NCBI GenBank assembly: GCA_030652315.1
Contig: JAUSAX010000007.1
Location: forward strand, 1 to 36,702
Reading direction: 5' to 3'
Source of the DNA: Afipia sp.
Lineage (GTDB): Bacteria; Pseudomonadota; Alphaproteobacteria; Rhizobiales; Xanthobacteraceae
Length of the DNA stretch: 36,702 bases
This document shows, one piece after another, positions 22,498 to 30,328 of the stretch. The notes beneath the pieces are model-generated. The model worked only from the letters and a program-made list of their open reading frames with translations, was not told the DNA's origin and did not search any database. Every line of letters begins with the position of its first letter. Positions within the stretch are counted from its first letter, which is position 1. A program made the position numbers and the translations under genes.

Positions 22498-25400
22498 TCA
22501 CTCGGCGGGTTCCGAAACAAGTCGCGAGTCTTCCTTGATCGGCTCGATGGCCCACGACGGCGGATGACCGTTTCCGCGATTATTCGCCGGCAAACGGAAG
22601 CCCTTGATCAACCCATAGATCGCGGGGATCACGATCAGCGTCAGCAACGTTGACGAGATCATGCCGCCGATCATCGGCACGGCGATGCGCTGCATGATCT
22701 CAGAGCCAGTGCCAGTGCTCCACATGATCGGCAGCAGCCCCGCCATGATAGCGACCACCGTCATCATCTTCGGTCGCACCCGCTCCACGGCGCCCTCCAT
22801 GATGGCGTCGTAGAGGTCGTGACGGGTCAGTGTTCGCTTTTCGGCGTCACGCTGCGCCTTGATCTCGGCAAGGGCCTGATTGAGGTAGATCAGCATCACC
22901 ACGCCAGTCTCTGCGGCGACCCCGGCCAGCGCGATGAAACCGACCGCGACGGCTACCGACAGGTTGAAGCCCAGCGCCCACATCAGCCAGATGCCGCCGA
23001 CCAGCGCGAACGGCAGCGACAGCATCACGATCATGGTCTCGGTGATGGAACGGAAGTTGAGGTACAGTAGCAAAAAGATGATCAGTAGCGTCACCGGCAC
23101 CACGATCTTCAGGCGAGCTGTCGCGCGTTCGAGATACTCGTACTGGCCGCTCCAGACCACATAATATCCCGCCGGGAACTGAATGCTGGCCTGCACCGCC
23201 TGCTGCGCGTCGGCAACATAGCCGCCAAGATCGCGGTCGCGGATGTCGACGTAGATATAGGTGGCCAACTGTCCGTTCTCGGTGCGGATCGATGTCGGCC
23301 CTCGCGCCGGTTCGATCTTGGCGACCTCCCCAAGCGGCACTGCACCTCCGGCCGGCATCGGAACCAGAACGTCGTTGGCGATGGCCTGTGGATTCTCGCG
23401 CAAGTCCCGGGGGTAGCGCATGTTGACGCTGTAGCGCTGACGGCCTTCTACTGTTGTGGTTACCGTCTGGCCGCCGAGTGCGGTCGCAATTACGTCCTGA
23501 ACATCCTGGACCATGATGCCATAGCGCGCCAACGCCTCACGGTCCGGTGTCACGTCGAGATAATATCCGCCGATGCCCCGCTCGGCATAGGCCGACGACG
23601 TTCCGGGCACAGCTTTTAAAACCTGCTCGATCTGTTTCGCCAGTTTGTCGATCACGACCAGATCGGTCCCGATCACCTTGACGCCGATCGGCGTCCGGAT
23701 ACCGGTCGACAACATGTCGATGCGTGCCTTGATCGGCATGGTCCAGGCGTTCGAGACGCCGGGGAACTGCAGGGACTTGTCCATCTCTGCGATCAGGCCA
23801 TCAATCGTCACGCCCGGCCGCCATTGCTCCTTGGGTTTCAGATTGACGATAGTCTCGAACATCTCGGACGGGGCCGGATCGGTCGCGGTTGCTGCACGGC
23901 CGGCCTTGCCGTAGACCGACGCCACCTCCGGAAACGACCGGATGATCCTGTCCTGCATCTGCAACAGTTCGCCCGCTTTGGTCACCGAAATTCCCGGCAG
24001 CGTGGTGGGCATGTAGAGCAGCGTGCCTTCGTTGAGGTTAGGCATGAACTCGGTGCCGAGCTGACGCGCCGGCCACACCGTCACCACAACAATTGCCAGC
24101 GCGATGAGGATCACCAGTGCCTTGGCACGCATCACGGCCTTGATCACCGGCCGATAGATCCAGATCAGGAAGCGGTTGATCGGATTCTTGTGCTCCGGAA
24201 CGATCTTGCCGCGCACGAAAATGATCATCAGCGCCGGAACCAATGTCACCGACAGCAACGCAGCAGCGGCCATCGCAAACGTCTTGGTGAATGCCAACGG
24301 GCTGAACATCCGGCCTTCCTGCGATTCCAGCGTGAAGATCGGCATGAACGACACGGTGATGATGAGCAGGCTAAAGAACAGCGCCGGCCCGACCTCGGAC
24401 GCCGCGTTTATCAGTATGTCGACTCTTGACCGCCCGGGTTCAGCTCGCTCCAGGTGCTTGTGCGCATTCTCGATCATGACGATCGCCGCGTCGACCATGG
24501 CACCGATCGCAATCGCGATACCACCGAGGCTCATGATGTTTGACCCTATTCCAAGCAGCTTCATCGCACCGAACGCCATCAGCACGCCGACCGGCAGCAT
24601 CAGGATGGCGACCAGCGCACTGCGGACATGCAGCAAGAACACGATGCAGACGAACGCAACGACGATGCTTTCCTCCAGCAACGTATGCTTGAGCGTGGCG
24701 ATGGCCGCATTGATCAGGTTGGAGCGGTCATAGACCGGAACGATCTCGACCGATTTCGGCAGGCTGCTCGCGATCTCCTTGAAGCGCTTCTTCACATTCT
24801 CGATCACATCAAGCGCATTGACGCCGAACCGTTGCAGCACAATGCCGCTGGCGACTTCGCCCTCGCCGTTAAGTTCCGCAATCCCGCGCCGTTCATCCGG
24901 TCCAAGTTCGACGCGAGCCACGTCCCGCAGCAGAACCGGCGTGCCGTTGTTTGTCTTCAGCACGATGTTGCCGAGGTCGTTGATTCCCTTCAGATAGCCT
25001 TTGCCACGAATGACGTATTCGAACTCGGAGAGTTCGACGGTGCGGCCGCCGACATCCGCGTTACTGGCGCGGATCGCGTCGCGCATCTTCTGCATGGTGA
25101 TGCCGAGATCGCGCATGCGTTGCGGATCGAGGATGACGTTGTACTGCTTGACGAAGCCACCGACACTCGCGACTTCAGCGACACCTTCGGCCTTCGCGAG
25201 CGCGAATTTCAGATTCCAGTCCTGGATGGTCCGCGTATCGGCGAGGTTGAGCTCCTTCGACACCACCGCGTATTGATAGACCCATCCCACGCCCGTGGCG
25301 TCGGGACCGATCGTCGGGCTTACACCGGCGGGCAACCGCGAGGCCGCGCCGTTGAGGAATTCAAGTACCCGCGAGCGGGCCCAATAAATGTCGGTGCCAT

Positions 25401-25695
25401 CTTCGAAAATGACGTAGACGAATGACACCCCGAAGAACGAGAAGCCGCGCACGACTTTGGATCGGGGCACGGTCAGCATCGCGGTCGTCAGCGGATAAGT
25501 GACTTGGTCTTCGATCACTTGCGGCGCCTGGCCCGGATATTCGGTGTAGACAATCACCTGGGTGTCGGAGAGATCCGGAATCGCATCGAGCGGCAGATGG
25601 ACCAGTGCGTAGATGCCGGCGGCGGCGGCGAAGCCGGTGCCGAACAGGACCAACAGCAGGTTGCGAGCCGACCAACTGATAACGCGGGCGATCAT
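22498..25695 (-). CDS. cusA: Cu(I)/Ag(I) RND efflux pump CusA
   Basis: This 1065-residue HME-RND transporter belongs to the monovalent (Cu/Ag) branch, as shown by GAMVDAAIVMIENAHKHLE in the fourth helix (398-416). The methionine triad of E. coli CusA is retained with identical spacing: Met562, Met612 and Met661 correspond to CusA Met573, Met623 and Met672, and Glu614 to CusA Glu625. Twelve membrane helices in two halves and two large periplasmic domains are apparent. It is the proton-driven pump of a tripartite system that spans the envelope with CusB and an outer membrane channel; no channel gene (CusC/TolC-like) is visible here. Overlaps the cusB stop by four bases. Confidence 0.93.
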   Translation of the reverse strand: MIARVISWSARNLLLVLFGTGFAAAAGIYALVHLPLDAIPDLSDTQVIVYTEYPGQAPQVIEDQVTYPLTTAMLTVPRSKVVRGFSFFGVSFVYVIFEDGTDIYWARSRVLEFLNGAASRLPAGVSPTIGPDATGVGWVYQYAVVSKELNLADTRTIQDWNLKFALAKAEGVAEVASVGGFVKQYNVILDPQRMRDLGITMQKMRDAIRASNADVGGRTVELSEFEYVIRGKGYLKGINDLGNIVLKTNNGTPVLLRDVARVELGPDERRGIAELNGEGEVASGIVLQRFGVNALDVIENVKKRFKEIASSLPKSVEIVPVYDRSNLINAAIATLKHTLLEESIVVAFVCIVFLLHVRSALVAILMLPVGVLMAFGAMKLLGIGSNIMSLGGIAIAIGAMVDAAIVMIENAHKHLERAEPGRSRVDILINAASEVGPALFFSLLIITVSFMPIFTLESQEGRMFSPLAFTKTFAMAAAALLSVTLVPALMIIFVRGKIVPEHKNPINRFLIWIYRPVIKAVMRAKALVILIALAIVVVTVWPARQLGTEFMPNLNEGTLLYMPTTLPGISVTKAGELLQMQDRIIRSFPEVASVYGKAGRAATATDPAPSEMFETIVNLKPKEQWRPGVTIDGLIAEMDKSLQFPGVSNAWTMPIKARIDMLSTGIRTPIGVKVIGTDLVVIDKLAKQIEQVLKAVPGTSSAYAERGIGGYYLDVTPDREALARYGIMVQDVQDVIATALGGQTVTTTVEGRQRYSVNMRYPRDLRENPQAIANDVLVPMPAGGAVPLGEVAKIEPARGPTSIRTENGQLATYIYVDIRDRDLGGYVADAQQAVQASIQFPAGYYVVWSGQYEYLERATARLKIVVPVTLLIIFLLLYLNFRSITETMIVMLSLPFALVGGIWLMWALGFNLSVAVAVGFIALAGVAAETGVVMLIYLNQALAEIKAQRDAEKRTLTRHDLYDAIMEGAVERVRPKMMTVVAIMAGLLPIMWSTGTGSEIMQRIAVPMIGGMISSTLLTLIVIPAIYGLIKGFRLPANNRGNGHPPSWAIEPIKEDSRLVSEPAE

Positions 25696-27107
25696 TGCTG
25701 GCCTCCCGCGTCCGAAAACCCTTTAAGGGCGGCCTTCAGATTGCTTTCCGCATCGATCAGGAAGTTGGCCGAGACGACGACAGGATCACCCTCCGTGAGG
25801 CCCTGTCGGATTTCGACATAGCCGTCGCCGCGATGGCCGAGTTTCACCTCGCGCGGCTCGAAGCGCCCTTGTCCTTTCTCGACGAATACCGCCTGACGAT
25901 TGCCAGTATCGAGAACGGCACTTTCAGGTACGGTAAGCACAGGCTGCGAGCTGCCAATATCGATATTCGCATCGACATACATGTCGGGAAGCAGAGCGCC
26001 ATCCGGATTGGACAATTCGATCCGCACCCGGGCGGTTCGTGTTTCCCGATTCACTTGCGGATAGATGACACTGATCTTCCCGGCGAATTCGCGGCCAGGA
26101 AAGCTGCGCGCCCTTACGGTTACCGGCTGTCCAACCGAAATCGTGCCGAGACTGCGTTCCGCGACGTCGATCATCGCCCAAACCACGGACGTATCCGCAA
26201 CCCGGAACAACACATCCCCGGGCTGCGCGCGCATGCCTTCAATGGCGTTACGTTCGAGCACAATGCCGTCGCGCGGAGCCGACCAGTCGATGGTGATCGG
26301 AACGGTGCCGCTCTTCTCCATGGCGGCAATTGCCGCGTCGGGAACGTCGAGGTTCATCAGCCGTTGTCGCGAGCCGCGACCATACACGGCCACCCCGCTC
26401 GTCCCTTTCGATGTGATGGTGGCGATGTATTCGGCGGCCGCCGAGGCCACGAATGGACTGTAGATTTCCATCAGCGGCTGGCCTTTGCTGACCTTGCTGC
26501 CGGTGGTGACGTTTGCAACTTTCTGGACCCAACTTTCGGCCCGCATCGAAATGACGGAGATGCGGCGCTCGTCGAGTTGGATCGTGCCTGGCGCGCGAAT
26601 GAGGGTTCGAATGACGCGCGATGTGGCGGGTTCGGAGCTGACGCCGGTACGCTGGATCTTCCCTGGCGAAAGCTTCACCGATCCGTCGTCACTGTCCTCG
26701 CCCTCATAGACCGGAATGTAATCCATCCCCATCGAATCTTTTTTCGGCGTCGGCGACGTATCCGGCAGTCCCATCGGATTGCGGTAGTATCTGATCTTGC
26801 GTTCTGTGGTTGTCGCGGATGCGCTCTCGGTCACTGGCGTTTCGTCGAAACTGACATCGGCGCTCGCAGGTACGACCGTGTAGTCACCTCCGTTTGGCGC
26901 CTTCTTTGGCGTTAGTGAGTAAAACGGTCTGCCGTCAGGATCCTTGTAGTAGATCGTTGCGCTATTCATTTGCGCCGCTGCGGGTGCCAGAACCGCCCGG
27001 TCTGCCCCTTCGGCTGGCTGATGTTGACTGCGACCCGCGATGAATCCGCCACCCACCGCCGCGATCAACGCGGCGGTGGCGGCAATAGCCAGGCTGACCG
27101 GTCTCAT
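25692..27107 (-). CDS. cusB: Cu/Ag efflux periplasmic adaptor CusB with two heavy-metal-binding domains
   Basis: This 471-residue membrane fusion protein has an N-terminal signal anchor (MRPVSLAIAATAALIAAVGGGFIAG, 1-25). Two tandem HMBD (heavy-metal-binding) modules follow: a degenerate one at about 52-80 (YYKDPDGRPFYSLTPKKAPNGGDYTVVP) and a typical one at 106-134 (YYRNPMGLPDTSPTPKKDSMGMDYIPVY). The hairpin, lipoyl-like and beta-barrel domains come after residue 150. The start is ATG at 27107, one base inside the preceding stop; a reading to 27185 lies within the preceding gene. CusB carries Cu/Ag from the periplasm to CusA. The first module has lost the Met pair. Confidence 0.92.
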   Translation of the reverse strand: MRPVSLAIAATAALIAAVGGGFIAGRSQHQPAEGADRAVLAPAAAQMNSATIYYKDPDGRPFYSLTPKKAPNGGDYTVVPASADVSFDETPVTESASATTTERKIRYYRNPMGLPDTSPTPKKDSMGMDYIPVYEGEDSDDGSVKLSPGKIQRTGVSSEPATSRVIRTLIRAPGTIQLDERRISVISMRAESWVQKVANVTTGSKVSKGQPLMEIYSPFVASAAAEYIATITSKGTSGVAVYGRGSRQRLMNLDVPDAAIAAMEKSGTVPITIDWSAPRDGIVLERNAIEGMRAQPGDVLFRVADTSVVWAMIDVAERSLGTISVGQPVTVRARSFPGREFAGKISVIYPQVNRETRTARVRIELSNPDGALLPDMYVDANIDIGSSQPVLTVPESAVLDTGNRQAVFVEKGQGRFEPREVKLGHRGDGYVEIRQGLTEGDPVVVSANFLIDAESNLKAALKGFSDAGGQQ

Positions 27108-27517
27108 CACTGCGCCGTAATGACGAGTTTGCTTTCGACAGTGCCGGTTTCGCCCTGGACCTTTGCACCGAGAGAAAGCTGCCATCGGCCCGCCATCCCA
27201 AACGTCGCCTTGAACTTGTAACTGCCCGGCTCCGCGCCCGGAGCGGGCACGATCTTCGTCGCCATTTCCTGCATGCCATCGGGCGCCATGTCGAGACGCG
27301 TTGCGAAGATCACCGCATCAGGCACCGGCTTGCCGGTGGTCTTGTTGACGAGCCGAACCGTAACGATTTTGTCCGGGCCAGCCTTGACGGTCTGATCGAC
27401 GAGCTGGAACTCATAGTCTTTGATGTCGGCGCGTGCGGCGGTGACCGATCCGGTCATCGCAATACCGATGAGCGCGGCCCGAACGGCGCGCGTGTAGTTG
27501 AACGTCTTCATTTTCAA
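27107..27517 (-). CDS. FixH/YtkA-like exported accessory protein
   Basis: This 136-residue protein has a signal peptide (residues 1-30, ending AARA) and a YtkA-type beta-sandwich: DYEFQLVDQTVKAGPDKIVTVRLVNKTTGKPVPDAVIFATRLDMAPDGMQEMATKIVP...GSYKFKATFGMAGRWQLSL. The RLDMAPDGM and FGMAGRW segments are typical of the FixH/YtkA family found with CusAB-type clusters, where a periplasmic metal-relay role has been suggested. ATG at 27517 has GAGGA six bases upstream. It shares a one-base overlap (TGATG) with cusB. Function here is inferred from context. Confidence 0.8.
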   Translation of the reverse strand: MKMKTFNYTRAVRAALIGIAMTGSVTAARADIKDYEFQLVDQTVKAGPDKIVTVRLVNKTTGKPVPDAVIFATRLDMAPDGMQEMATKIVPAPGAEPGSYKFKATFGMAGRWQLSLGAKVQGETGTVESKLVITAQ

Positions 27518-27607
27518 TCCTCAATGTCCTGGTCTACCGCAAGCGGCATGCATTTTACCCGCTCAGCCTGAAGGCCGAACGGCAGCGAACCGGCGCCAAA
27601 GCGCCGA

Positions 27608-27964
27608 TTAGATCAGGATTCGAGGAGGATGGTCGGGGGGAGAACCGTCGAGGCTATCGGCGATCATATCGTTGAAAGCTGAGAACGGGCGGCGAGTTGG
27701 CGGAGGTGCCAAAATTTCGGTCGCCATAGGAGGTTCAGCCTGAGCAACGGTCAGTGTGCACATCGCGCGAAGCGGACAATCCCGGCAATCGTTGCTCTTC
27801 TGCGTATCCGGACAGCAAGGCATGTCGGCGGACATCATCGACATATCGTTCATCTCGCCCGCCGGCAGCAGTTTTGCCGCCGCTGGCGTGGCCAGCGGCG
27901 ATGCAACGAGCCCAACAATCGCAAAGACCGCCAGCAAACGGCTGATGAATCGGCAAAAACCCAT
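27608..27964 (-). CDS. Small Cys-rich exported protein at the head of the Cu cluster
   Basis: This 118-residue protein has a signal peptide (MGFCRFISRLLAVFAIVGLVASPLATPAAA) and a short Met- and Cys-rich centre, MSMMSADMPCCPD followed by NDCRDCPLRAMC, containing six Cys and several Met that could form a metal site. The C-terminus SPPDHPPRILI is often seen in copper-cluster proteins of rhizobia. The start at 27964 is chosen for the signal peptide; its AAGG ribosome site is very close. It is the first gene of the cus unit, 70 bp downstream of a 24-bp palindrome. A copper chaperone or sponge role is a hypothesis. Confidence 0.7.
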   Translation of the reverse strand: MGFCRFISRLLAVFAIVGLVASPLATPAAAKLLPAGEMNDMSMMSADMPCCPDTQKSNDCRDCPLRAMCTLTVAQAEPPMATEILAPPPTRRPFSAFNDMIADSLDGSPPDHPPRILI

Positions 27965-28034
27965 GACCTTAACATCACATAGGATCGTGGACTTGGGAAG
28001 ACGGATCACATTACAAATTCGCCACCACAATGAG

Positions 28035-28058
28035 GGTAACGATCGCGCGATCGTTACC
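28035..28058. promoter_or_regulatory. Perfect 24-bp palindrome upstream of the Cu cluster
   Basis: GGTAACGATCGC is followed at once by its exact reverse complement GCGATCGTTACC, giving a 24-bp perfect palindrome between the DUF411 gene and the cus cluster. It lies about 70 bp before the first cus gene start and 24 bp past the DUF411 stop. It is a strong candidate operator for a dimeric regulator not encoded nearby; it could also fold as a hairpin. It contains two CGATCG sites. Confidence 0.7.
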
Positions 28059-28082
28059 TACGACATGGTTATGAGAACCGCC

Positions 28083-28451
28083 TTAACCGGCGATATCCCC
28101 ACCGATGAAACGCATAACCATTTGACGGCCGGAAGCGCCGAAAAGAACGACCTCATATTTATCTGGCACGCCGCCTTCCATCCCGGGTGATCCTACCGGG
28201 GACCGCCAACCCGACGGCATGGGCCGCTTCTCTAACAGTTGTCGTACAGCGGCTGCAGGGACATGTCCCTCGAGGACATATCCGCCCACTTCAGCGGTAT
28301 GACAAGCGGCCAAGTCAGACGGCACGCCGAGACGACTCCGGACGCCGTGAAGGCTTGTCGTTTCCTCGACCTTAACCGCGAAGTTAGCATCCTTGAGATG
28401 GCGCACCCAGCCTGAACAGCAACCGCAATTGGGTCTAATGACCACGATCAC
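28083..28451 (-). CDS. DUF411 protein, signal-less copy
   Basis: This 122-residue DUF411 protein has NCGCCSGWVRHLKDANF (CGCC at residues 9-12), ACHTAEVGGYVLEGHVPAAAV and GSPGMEG. It lacks the signal peptide found in the copy at 13945-14427. Residues 77-84 (MPSGWRSP) replace the usual GLAVPGMP run; the +1 reading of the same bases gives AVGLAVPG, the ancestral sequence, so a compensated double frameshift is likely. Start GTG at 28451 with GGAGG five bases upstream. It probably binds Cu or a similar metal, but cytoplasmic location and the altered segment make this uncertain. Confidence 0.75.
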   Translation of the reverse strand: MIVVIRPNCGCCSGWVRHLKDANFAVKVEETTSLHGVRSRLGVPSDLAACHTAEVGGYVLEGHVPAAAVRQLLEKRPMPSGWRSPVGSPGMEGGVPDKYEVVLFGASGRQMVMRFIGGDIAG

Positions 28452-28468
28452 CGACCCCTCCGCCCCGT

Positions 28469-29113
28469 TCAGCTGCGGCGTGCGCGGATTATGGCGATGC
28501 GGCCGACTATCTCGGAAACGGTATTCACGCGACGTACACCATCAAACCCTGTCTGCTTGATTAAATTCAACCAACTGCCGTCGAGATGGGGCTTCGCGGT
28601 CTCAGAGCCGAACAAGTAGCCGGTGCCGCGAAGTGCGTGGATCTCTCGCCGGTGCAGCGGCTGGTCGAAGTCGGCAATGTGCAGTGTACCGCCGTGCCGC
28701 AATACTCGCCTCATCTCCTTGAGGAGGGCAACCTTATCACTCTGCCGTAAAGGATGCAGCGCGAGCGATAAGATCACCTTGTCGAATGATGCAGCACGGC
28801 AATCGATGCAGTACTGATCCCCGTGCAAAAGCTCGAGATTGCTTAAGGGGCCGCGAACGCTCTTGTTTGATCCCGCAGGCTGTACGGCAGAAAAATGTAC
28901 GGCGGGATACTGCCGTGCAAGCACCTCGCACAAGCTGCAACCCTCCGCGCTCACCTCCAGCACTCGCTCGCCTGAACGTAGCGCGGATTCCTGTATCAGC
29001 GGCTCACACCAGGTTCGCGCCCGAATAGTTAACCGGTAGCCCCATTTACATACGAACGTGAGCAATCGAACGCGCACCGAACTCATGTGTGATGAAGGGC
29101 GAGTTATAGGCAT
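28469..29113 (-). CDS. Class I SAM-dependent methyltransferase-like protein
   Basis: This protein of about 214 residues has a Rossmann-like core: motif I VLEVSAEGCSLCEVLARQ (51-68, with AEG in place of GxG), an acidic/post-I segment, the DKVILSLALHPLRQSDKVALLKEMRRVLRHGGTLHIADFDQP stretch typical of SAM methyltransferase motifs IV-VI, and a C-terminal YLFGSETAKPHLDGSWLNLIKQTGFDGV segment. Substrate unknown; the neighbourhood (arsenic-type permease, heavy-metal genes) hints at a metalloid, but the Cys pattern of ArsM is not visible. The start at 29113 is a choice; ATG at 29086 is also possible. It may be partly degenerate in motif I. Confidence 0.65.
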   Translation of the reverse strand: MPITRPSSHMSSVRVRLLTFVCKWGYRLTIRARTWCEPLIQESALRSGERVLEVSAEGCSLCEVLARQYPAVHFSAVQPAGSNKSVRGPLSNLELLHGDQYCIDCRAASFDKVILSLALHPLRQSDKVALLKEMRRVLRHGGTLHIADFDQPLHRREIHALRGTGYLFGSETAKPHLDGSWLNLIKQTGFDGVRRVNTVSEIVGRIAIIRARRS

Positions 29114-29174
29114 GTCAGTATGACCGCGTACGCGAGTGTCTGTGTTGGCCAGGGTCCGTTCGCATCTGTTCAGG

Positions 29175-30158
29175 TTAGGCCGCGTCGGACAATGACGGGG
29201 CCGGACCGAGTTTCCCGATGAAGCGAACATAGAGTAGTTCGCTGACCAGCTCGACAAGCGTCTGCGCTACAATGACGGCAGGCAATACCGGGACTGCGCC
29301 GGGTATTGCAAATGCAAGCGGCAGCACCACGAGCGAATTCCGCGTCCCAGCACTGAAGGCAACTGATCGGCCGGCCGGCGCATCGAGACGGAACAGTCGC
29401 CCAATGCTCCAACCGATCAAGGGCGCGGAAACCGCGAACGCTACATAAATTGGAAGCACGTGCAACACAGCATTCATTGCCGACCCAAGCCGCGGCACCA
29501 CGGCGGCGGTGACCACGAGCAGGACAAGCGCTGTCGCCGGCACCGCCAGCATCCCCAACACCGTTGACATCCGAGTAATGGCGTTGCTGCTCGCAGCCCA
29601 TAACTGCACGACGGCAGCAAGAACGAGAGGAACAGCAATCAACCACACGAATGCATGGACGAAAGGCCCGAACTGCACGAGACCGGCGGCATCTTCCCCA
29701 AGCAACAGACCAAGATAAATCGGTAGCAGCAGCATTTGCAGAATAAGCAGGGCTGGTGTCGTCGCCAGCAACAAACGGGCATCGGCTCGGCCCAGATGTG
29801 AAAACGTCACGACGTAATCGATGCAAGGAGTGAGCAGCACCAAGAGCACACCAAGTCTCTCCATAGAGCCAGCAGGGAGGAGTTGAACAAGCGCCGCCAC
29901 GAGAAGCGGAACGGCGATGAAGTTCGCGATGAGCAGAGCTGCGAGGAAATCGAGCCGAGCGAAATGTTGCCTGAGGTCTGCAAGCGGTACCTGTAGAAAG
30001 GTCACGAACAGCATCAGTGCAAGCGCAGGATTGACACCGGCCTCGAGAGTAGTCGTGCCAGGGAGAAGCAAGGCGCTTATGCCTGCCACCACGACGGTAC
30101 CAAAATAAATACCGATTTGCCGGTTCTCCAGAATAGCCCTGATACTCTGACTGTCCAT
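29175..30158 (-). CDS. Acr3/bile-acid-symporter-family (arsenic resistance-like) permease
   Basis: This 327-residue permease has about ten helices. The TPCIDYVVTFSHLGRADARLLLATTPALLILQMLLLPIYLGLLLG segment (110-154) and the LTPC cysteine at position 112 recall the conserved Cys region of the Acr3/arsenic branch of the BASS superfamily; the C-terminal SAGTRNSLVVLPLAFAIPG is a family signature. It probably exports arsenite or a related anion or metal ion, but the substrate is not settled by sequence. The ATG at 30158 is preceded by GAGAGAGA. It lies upstream of the methyltransferase gene. Confidence 0.75.
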   Translation of the reverse strand: MDSQSIRAILENRQIGIYFGTVVVAGISALLLPGTTTLEAGVNPALALMLFVTFLQVPLADLRQHFARLDFLAALLIANFIAVPLLVAALVQLLPAGSMERLGVLLVLLTPCIDYVVTFSHLGRADARLLLATTPALLILQMLLLPIYLGLLLGEDAAGLVQFGPFVHAFVWLIAVPLVLAAVVQLWAASSNAITRMSTVLGMLAVPATALVLLVVTAAVVPRLGSAMNAVLHVLPIYVAFAVSAPLIGWSIGRLFRLDAPAGRSVAFSAGTRNSLVVLPLAFAIPGAVPVLPAVIVAQTLVELVSELLYVRFIGKLGPAPSLSDAA

Positions 30159-30239
30159 TCTCTCTCTCGTCTTGGCCCGATTATGAGCGGAATCGGAGCT
30201 TCCTATGGTCAGCGGCCGACTTTCAGCCACCCTTCAACG

Positions 30240-30277
30240 GCTTGAATTTTCAAGCTGCTTAACGTCCTGCCGGCAGG
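30240..30277. promoter_or_regulatory. Two palindromes upstream of the permease gene
   Basis: GCTTGAA-TT-TTCAAGC (30240-30255) and CCTGCCGGCAGG (30266-30277) are perfect dyads in the 170-bp gap between the L,D-transpeptidase and permease genes. The first has the form of an ArsR- or MerR-type operator. No ArsR gene sits in this cluster, so the regulator would be elsewhere. Confidence 0.4.
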
Positions 30278-30328
30278 TGACCGTGCTCGACCTCCCTAAT
30301 CCATCTCAGCGCTCGCAAAGCAATGCAG

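Noticed and set aside
24628..25425. A 265-codon plus-strand open reading opposite cusA
   Set aside because: Antisense shadow; cusA matches its family along its whole length.
22498..25695. Divalent-metal (CzcA) assignment of the RND pump
   Set aside because: The helix-4 motif and the fully kept methionine triad place it in the Cu/Ag branch.
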